DNA of 11,187 nucleotides from M55B112 sp040880545. GTDB taxonomy: Bacteria > Bacteroidota > Bacteroidia > Bacteroidales > GCA-2748055. The stretch is taken from the NCBI GenBank assembly GCA_040880545.1, contig JBBDIE010000185.1, positions 1 to 11,187 of the forward strand, in the 5' to 3' direction. Numbering within the stretch: the stretch's first letter is position 1; every line of letters starts with the position of its first letter. Positions 6,271 to 11,187 of this stretch are shown here, piece by piece. The notes beneath the pieces were generated by a model. The model saw nothing but the letters and a program-made list of their open reading frames with translations. It was not told the DNA's origin and ran no database searches. A program made the translations under genes and the position numbers.

Positions 6271-8691
6271 ATGAAAAACGTAATGATTGCCATAGTTCTG
6301 GCAACTACCTGTTTAACGGTGCTGTCCGCACAAAATTACACCATCAGTGGCTATATACAAGATGGATCAACCGGAGAAAAACTAATAGGTGCGAATATAT
6401 ACACACAGCCTGACCTGACAGGTACATCTTCCAATAATTATGGATTCTTCAGTATGACCCTCGCCCGCGGGGAATACAGCATTGTATTCAGCTATGTTGG
6501 ATATCAGAATGTTGTTAAGGAATTTAACCTGAATGAAGATACAGATTTAACTATTTCCCTGGAACCCTCCATTGGTATTGAGGAGGTGGAAATTACAGCC
6601 ACAAACAGCCAGTCTGTTAAATCTAGTCAGATGAGTTCCATCGATATTTCCGTGGAAAGAATCAGGAAGATGCCTGCGCTCCTTGGCGAGGTTGATGTGA
6701 TCAAAGCGATTCAACTATTGCCCGGGGTGCAATCGGGAACCGAAGGTGCAAGTGGTTTGTATGTGAGAGGTGGCGGACCTGACCAGAACCTGATCCTGCT
6801 TGACGGTACACCTGTTTATAATGCATCACACCTTTTTGGCTTCTTTTCCGTTTTTAATGCGGATGCCATAAATAAGGTTCAATTGATCAAGGGCGGTTTT
6901 CCCGCCCGGTATGGCGGTCGGTCTTCTTCTGTATTGGATATCAGTCTGAAGGAGGGAAACATGAAGGAATTTAAGGGGAGCGGCTCCATCGGTATGATTG
7001 CATCAAAACTCACACTTGAAGGTCCGATTATAAAAGACAGGACCTCTTTTATCGTATCTGCAAGAAGAACTTACCTGGATGTATTAGCACAGCCTATTAT
7101 CAGATTGGCTTCTAACGGAAATGAATATACCACAACCGGCTATTATTTCTATGACCTTAATGCAAAAATCAATCACAAATTTTCTGACAAAGATCATCTC
7201 TACCTGAGTGTGTATACCGGTGAGGATAAATTTTACCAATACCAGGAGCCGTATACTTACCTGTTTGCAGGGAATCTGTACACCAGCGAATCAAGATCGG
7301 ATCTTGGCTGGGGAAATATTACGTCGGCCTTGCGATGGAACCACAGGTTCGGACGAAAACTTTTCAGTAATACCTCATTAACCTACAGCAACTACAATTA
7401 CGAGGTAAAGAACTTTTTGGAGTCGATAGAAGAGCGTGCAGACAGTGTGACAACCGAAGTTAATTCTTTGAATTTTCTTTCGGGAATTGAAGATTTTTCA
7501 GGAAAAATTGATTTCGATTATGTACCTACTACAGATCACTATATCAGATTTGGTGCAAATTATATCTATCACACATTTAAACCGGGGGCCTCGGTATATA
7601 AAATTAAAAACGCTGAAGTGGGTGCGATTGATACCACCATGGGAGAGGATTTTATTTACGCTTCTGAATTTTCAATATACGTGGAAGATGATTATAAAAT
7701 AACGAACAGGTTGAAAGCGAACCTGGGGCTCCATTACTCTGGTTTCCTGGTGAACCGGCAATTATACCATTCCCTTCAGCCCAGGGTTTCGGCCAGATAC
7801 TTGCTGAATGAAACCTGGTCCGTAAAGGCCTCCTATGCTAAAATGCAACAGTACATTCATTTGTTGACCAACAATAATATCGGACTTCCAACCGACCTTT
7901 GGGTCCCTGCAACAGACAACATCACTCCGCAGAAATCACACCAGGTAGCCCTGGGAATCTCTAAGAATATAGGCAATATCTACCTCTTGGCGGTGGAGGG
8001 ATATTACAAAACCATGGACGGACTCATTGAATACAAAGACGGGGCCTCATTTATGGGATCCGAAACCGGATGGCAGGATAAGGTGGAAACAGGTCGTGGC
8101 TGGTCCTACGGGGGTGAGTTGTTCATCGAGAAAAAAGTGGGCAACTTAACCGGTTGGATAGGTTACACACTTTCGTGGACAAACAGGCAATTCGAAGAAC
8201 TTAACCAGGGAGAGGTATTTCCCTATAAATATGACAGAAGACACGATCTATCAGTGGTACTGAGTTTTCCCCTGGATGACAAGTGGGACTTTTCTGCCAG
8301 TTGGATCTATGGAACTGGTACGGCACATACCCTGCCCACAGAAAGGTATTTTGGCAATATCCAGAATAATTTCAGGGGAATTTTCAATAATCAATATCCC
8401 TATTACATAGATTATAATCCTGATCGTAATATGTTTTCAGGTGAAATTGAACATATAGACAGCAGAAATTCCATAAGGGCGGCAGATTATCACCGGTTGG
8501 ATGTGAGTTTTCAAAAGAAAAAAGAGACACGTTGGGGTGAATCTGCCTGGACCCTGGGCGTTTATAACACCTATAACCGGAAAAATCCTTTCTACTATTA
8601 TATTGGTTATGATTCATTTGGAAATCGTGCCTTACGCAGGGTCAGTATATTTCCATTTATTCCGTCGGCAACATATACTTTCAATTTTTAA
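6271..8691 (+). CDS. TonB-dependent outer-membrane receptor
   Basis: An 806-residue outer-membrane transporter that imports a substrate using energy passed by TonB-ExbB-ExbD. A Sec signal peptide (1-20, cleaved near S-A-Q) is followed by a carboxypeptidase-regulatory-like domain (about 22-100, with FSYVGYQ at 73-79), typical of Bacteroidota receptors. The plug (about 105-228) includes LYVRGGGPDQNLILLDGTPV at 163-182 and KGGFPARYGGRSSSVLDI at 207-224. The remainder is a 22-strand-type beta-barrel rich in alternating aromatic residues and ending in TYTFNF, with the terminal Phe expected for barrel assembly. The length is shorter than typical SusC proteins, and no SusD partner follows; instead a DUF4249 lipoprotein starts 15 bases downstream. 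The substrate cannot be read from the sequence. No sigma/anti-sigma pair adjoins it, so signal-transducing regulation is not indicated. Confidence 0.95.
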   Translation: MKNVMIAIVLATTCLTVLSAQNYTISGYIQDGSTGEKLIGANIYTQPDLTGTSSNNYGFFSMTLARGEYSIVFSYVGYQNVVKEFNLNEDTDLTISLEPSIGIEEVEITATNSQSVKSSQMSSIDISVERIRKMPALLGEVDVIKAIQLLPGVQSGTEGASGLYVRGGGPDQNLILLDGTPVYNASHLFGFFSVFNADAINKVQLIKGGFPARYGGRSSSVLDISLKEGNMKEFKGSGSIGMIASKLTLEGPIIKDRTSFIVSARRTYLDVLAQPIIRLASNGNEYTTTGYYFYDLNAKINHKFSDKDHLYLSVYTGEDKFYQYQEPYTYLFAGNLYTSESRSDLGWGNITSALRWNHRFGRKLFSNTSLTYSNYNYEVKNFLESIEERADSVTTEVNSLNFLSGIEDFSGKIDFDYVPTTDHYIRFGANYIYHTFKPGASVYKIKNAEVGAIDTTMGEDFIYASEFSIYVEDDYKITNRLKANLGLHYSGFLVNRQLYHSLQPRVSARYLLNETWSVKASYAKMQQYIHLLTNNNIGLPTDLWVPATDNITPQKSHQVALGISKNIGNIYLLAVEGYYKTMDGLIEYKDGASFMGSETGWQDKVETGRGWSYGGELFIEKKVGNLTGWIGYTLSWTNRQFEELNQGEVFPYKYDRRHDLSVVLSFPLDDKWDFSASWIYGTGTAHTLPTERYFGNIQNNFRGIFNNQYPYYIDYNPDRNMFSGEIEHIDSRNSIRAADYHRLDVSFQKKKETRWGESAWTLGVYNTYNRKNPFYYYIGYDSFGNRALRRVSIFPFIPSATYTFNF

Positions 8692-8706
8692 CCTGAATCT
8701 GGAATT

Positions 8707-9636
8707 ATGAAACCTATCTTTCTGATCTATTTTACGGTTGCATTACTGGGGTTAGTGAAATCCTGCGAAACAACGGAGAAAATTGATGATTTTCCGCTTC
8801 GCCATTCCCGGTTGGTGTTAAATAGTTATTTTACACCCGACAGCGCATGGGAATTTCAAGTGAGTAAGAGTTTGTCTGTATTGGATAATGATAAACTCCG
8901 GTTTGTGGACAATGCCATGATTACACTTTACAGGGACTCAGAATTGATTGATTCAATTAAAGGACCTGATGACGATGGCTGGTATCGTTCAGATTCAATC
9001 CTGCCGGTGAGTGGTGAGAAATATTCCATAGAAGTTCGTACTCCTGATTTTAAAAATACACTTTATGCTGAAGATATGGTACCCTTGAATGTGCCAGTCG
9101 CCGAAGCTTCAGTGTCAATACTGGATTCTTTCTTCCGGTACGATAATCCACGCTATACAATTGATAAAACTATTTTATTTGGAAGGGCCGAAGGATTTAT
9201 CGAAATATTGATCTCTGATCCGGTCGAATATGCAAACTTTTACAGATTGACTATTTTCACTTATTTTCCAAATTTCAATTACTATGATTCGATTTTCAAC
9301 TATTATAAACGCAATGTATTTATTGATACTGACGATGCTTCTATTACGTTTTCCGATGGCAGAATGTTATTTGAAGATAAGCTGTTCAACGGGAAGAACC
9401 ACAGGATAAAACTTAATTTCAATGAATGGGAAATAACGAAGGATCAGAATTTTTTTATTGAATTAAACTCCCTGAGTGAATCAGCGTATCTTTATGAAAC
9501 ATCCGTAAGTGAATATAAGAATGCAAGTGGTGATCCATTTTCAGAACCGGTGCTGATATACGACAATATTGTCAACGGATATGGGATTTTTGCAGGGTAT
9601 GCTACCACGAATTACGGTGTCCCTGTTTTTGAATAG
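8707..9636 (+). CDS. DUF4249 family lipoprotein, receptor partner
   Basis: A 309-residue envelope lipoprotein. The N-terminus (MKPIFLIYFTVALLGLVKSC) is a hydrophobic signal ending in a lipobox with the modified cysteine at 20; Lys at -2 is unorthodox for the classical lipobox. The mature part begins ETTEKIDD, an acidic stretch that only loosely resembles the Bacteroidota surface-export signal. An Ig-like segment (about 64-126) shows the family pattern: VDNAMITLYRD, GWYRSDSILPVSGEKYSIEV and then AEDMVP. The C-terminal half is beta-rich, with no catalytic motif seen. DUF4249 proteins are characteristically encoded beside TonB-dependent receptors in Bacteroidota, so I infer a substrate-binding or lid role for the receptor just upstream, analogous in position to SusD. 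The 15-base gap implies one operon, ended by the hairpin at 9658-9692. Confidence 0.85.
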   Translation: MKPIFLIYFTVALLGLVKSCETTEKIDDFPLRHSRLVLNSYFTPDSAWEFQVSKSLSVLDNDKLRFVDNAMITLYRDSELIDSIKGPDDDGWYRSDSILPVSGEKYSIEVRTPDFKNTLYAEDMVPLNVPVAEASVSILDSFFRYDNPRYTIDKTILFGRAEGFIEILISDPVEYANFYRLTIFTYFPNFNYYDSIFNYYKRNVFIDTDDASITFSDGRMLFEDKLFNGKNHRIKLNFNEWEITKDQNFFIELNSLSESAYLYETSVSEYKNASGDPFSEPVLIYDNIVNGYGIFAGYATTNYGVPVFE

Positions 9637-9657
9637 CCTATCCATAAAATTATCAGG

Positions 9658-9692
9658 TTCAGGAAATTGTACTCAGTTGTAATTTCCCTGAA
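9658..9692 (+). terminator. Hairpin after the DUF4249 gene, possible terminator
   Basis: TTCAGGAAATT (9658-9668) pairs with AATTTCCCTGAA (9681-9692) as an 11-bp stem with one bulged base and a 12-base loop. It starts 22 bases after the stop codon, where a terminator is expected, but no T tract follows, so termination may be weak or factor-assisted. Confidence 0.45.
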
Positions 9693-9716
9693 GGTACTTG
9701 TCAGTCAACACCTTAC

Positions 9717-9761
9717 TACCTTTGTAATCCATTGCTTATTATCCTGCCGTACGCAAGCAAT
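9717..9761 (+). promoter_or_regulatory. Possible distal promoter and stem-loop before the propeller gene
   Basis: TACCTTTG at 9717-9724 is an exact TAnnTTTG match, with CTTG at 9697-9700 sixteen bases upstream as a possible -33. At about the expected start of transcription is a 7-bp stem, ATTGCTT (9731-9737) with AAGCAAT (9755-9761), around a 17-base loop that contains CGTACG. This could be a long structured leader of the propeller gene or a short non-coding RNA. Confidence 0.3.
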
Positions 9762-9871
9762 TATAAGGTAAATTCAGGTAGTGTACAGACGATTTCCTGC
9801 TTTATGAATGACGGTATCTGTTGTTGGCTTATGTTTTAAAATATATCTACTTTTTTTTACGGTAATTAATC

Positions 9872-9879
9872 TATTTTTA
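9872..9879 (+). promoter_or_regulatory. Possible proximal promoter of the propeller gene
   Basis: TATTTTTA at 9872-9879 matches TAnnTTTG except the last base, 29 bases before the ATG at 9909. A run of eight Ts at 9851-9858 lies upstream in place of a clear -33 TTTG. The distal TACCTTTG at 9717 is the alternative. Confidence 0.3.
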
Positions 9880-9908
9880 GGCAATAATATCATCTCAACC
9901 ATATACTT

Positions 9909-11144
9909 ATGCGCTACGTAATTATCCTTTCCCTCATTATTCTTATATCATGCAATAATAACAGGCAGACCGAAATTACCGGTTTCCGTGGACCAGATCG
10001 TTCGGGGATTTACAATGAACCGGGCCTATTTGATTCATGGCCGGAAGTTGGTCCGGAAGAGATCTTCTTTACTGACAGTATTGGGGAGGGTTATGGTTCT
10101 CCCGTGATTGTTGACGAATTGATATATGTTACAGGAACAAGGGACAGCACAGCAATCTTATTTTGTATCGACATGACTGGTCATCATGTATGGCAGTTGG
10201 AGTTGGGGAAAGAATGGATAAAAAACTACCCCGGTTCCAGATCTACTCCCACCATTGCAGGTGATCTGCTATATGTGGGGAGTGGTTATGGAAATTTATA
10301 TTGTATAGACCTGGAAACCAGATCCATTTCCTGGTCGAAGAATATGGAGTCAGATTTCAACGGAATATTACCCATGTTTGGGCACTCTGAGTCCCCGGTT
10401 GTTCTGGATGAGAAGGTGTTTTGGACAGCAGGCGGGAAAGTTCATAACGTGGTTGCCCTGAACCGGTTTACAGGTGCGTTGATATGGTCGGCCCCCGGTT
10501 ATGGGGAACGGTCGGCTTATAACCAGCCCAGTGTAATCACCCTTGCTTCGGGGAGGAGCATATTTGTCACATTCACGGCCTACCACCTGTTAGGATTGGA
10601 CACAGATACCGGGGAATTGTTATGGTCACATCTGCAGGACAACACTTCCCCATCTGAAAGAAAAAAGGGAATTGGAGATACCCATGCCAATCCGGTATTA
10701 TTTGAAAATAACAACCTCTATTATGCAGCAGGAGACGGGAACTGCGGTGTGAAATTATCCATCAACAGTGAGGGTACAAAAATCAGTGAAGTGTGGAGAA
10801 ACACACATTTTGACAGTTATATGGGAGGAATCATCAAGTCGGGCGATTACCTCTATGGCAGCGGTACCCGCACACCCCGCTTAAAATCGGTACATGCGGA
10901 AACCGGCATCATCACAGATTCTCTTTCCATTGGCAGCGGAGTTGTGATCGCAACCGACAGTATGATCTACTATTACAGTCAAAAAGGTATGATGCACCTG
11001 GTTAGCTATAATGAAGGAATACTGGAGCCTGTAAGTGCATTTAGGATAGCCCGTGGAACCAGGGAACATTTTTCACATCCGTTGATTCATAAAGGTGTAC
11101 TTTACGTTCGACGTGGCAATGCGCTTTGCGGTTACAGAATTTAA
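9909..11144 (+). CDS. PQQ-like beta-propeller lipoprotein
   Basis: A 411-residue lipoprotein: a short hydrophobic signal with lipobox LISC (modified Cys15) and then an Asn-rich linker. FRGPDRSGIY (26-35) and SWPEVGPE (43-50) match the opening of a widespread family of PQQ-like propeller proteins seen in Bacteroidota and Planctomycetes. About eight blades follow, each with a strand like VIVDELIYVTG and then a turn ending in W: roughly 63-98, 112-145, 161-196, 206-242, 260-298, 306-339, 345-378 and a closing 390-411. The domain resembles BamB and quinoprotein dehydrogenases, but it is too short for a classical PQQ dehydrogenase and I see no recognisable PQQ-site signature, so a binding or scaffold role is more likely. 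BamB itself is less likely given the FRGPDRSG opening. It is separated from the DUF4249 gene by 272 bases and a hairpin, so it is probably its own transcript. Confidence 0.85.
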   Translation: MRYVIILSLIILISCNNNRQTEITGFRGPDRSGIYNEPGLFDSWPEVGPEEIFFTDSIGEGYGSPVIVDELIYVTGTRDSTAILFCIDMTGHHVWQLELGKEWIKNYPGSRSTPTIAGDLLYVGSGYGNLYCIDLETRSISWSKNMESDFNGILPMFGHSESPVVLDEKVFWTAGGKVHNVVALNRFTGALIWSAPGYGERSAYNQPSVITLASGRSIFVTFTAYHLLGLDTDTGELLWSHLQDNTSPSERKKGIGDTHANPVLFENNNLYYAAGDGNCGVKLSINSEGTKISEVWRNTHFDSYMGGIIKSGDYLYGSGTRTPRLKSVHAETGIITDSLSIGSGVVIATDSMIYYYSQKGMMHLVSYNEGILEPVSAFRIARGTREHFSHPLIHKGVLYVRRGNALCGYRI

Positions 11145-11187
11145 GTGGAGTGGCTGGATCGTAATGTTCGAGATCATCGTAAGAGTC

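Noticed and set aside
6271..9636. SusC/SusD polysaccharide-utilisation pair
   Set aside because: The second gene is DUF4249-like, not SusD (no TPR-rich SusD fold, much shorter), and no glycan-degrading enzymes adjoin.

Overview
The window reads as a stretch of chromosome from a member of the Bacteroidota, probably a Bacteroidales/Marinilabiliales-type or related environmental lineage. The evidence is a GyrA of Bacteroidota type, a TonB-dependent receptor with an N-terminal carboxypeptidase-regulatory-like domain paired with a DUF4249 lipoprotein, signal peptides ending in A-Q, start codons without Shine-Dalgarno sequences, and several copies of the Bacteroidota promoter element TAnnTTTG. No rRNA, tRNA, insertion sequence, phage gene or CRISPR array was seen.

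Layout. On the + strand, gyrA (163-2700) is followed by an exported tetratricopeptide-repeat protein (2797-4176), which has its own well-formed promoter and a 12-bp hairpin terminator. A 360-base space between convergent genes (4177-4535) holds two tandem copies of a 37-base hairpin repeat plus other short direct repeats. On the - strand lie a small two-helix membrane protein (4784-4536), preceded by an overlapping 25-codon reading frame inside a hairpin leader, and upstream of it a DEAD-box RNA helicase (6151-4913). Divergent from the helicase, on the + strand, is an outer-membrane pair: a TonB-dependent receptor (6271-8691) and, 15 bases later, a DUF4249 lipoprotein (8707-9636). After a hairpin and a 272-base space with possible leader or small-RNA structure comes a PQQ-like beta-propeller lipoprotein (9909-11144). 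The last 43 bases hold nothing recognisable.

How the genes work together. The first half is housekeeping: DNA supercoiling, RNA remodelling and a periplasmic TPR protein. The second half is cell-envelope: the receptor and its DUF4249 partner very probably form one operon importing an unknown substrate across the outer membrane, and the propeller lipoprotein is a separate envelope protein of unknown role.

I found no clear new defence, mobile or biosynthetic system. The points most worth a second look are a tyrosine at the GyrA position equivalent to E. coli Asp87, the paired hairpin repeat, the small-ORF/hairpin leader before the small membrane gene, and the structured leader before the propeller gene.
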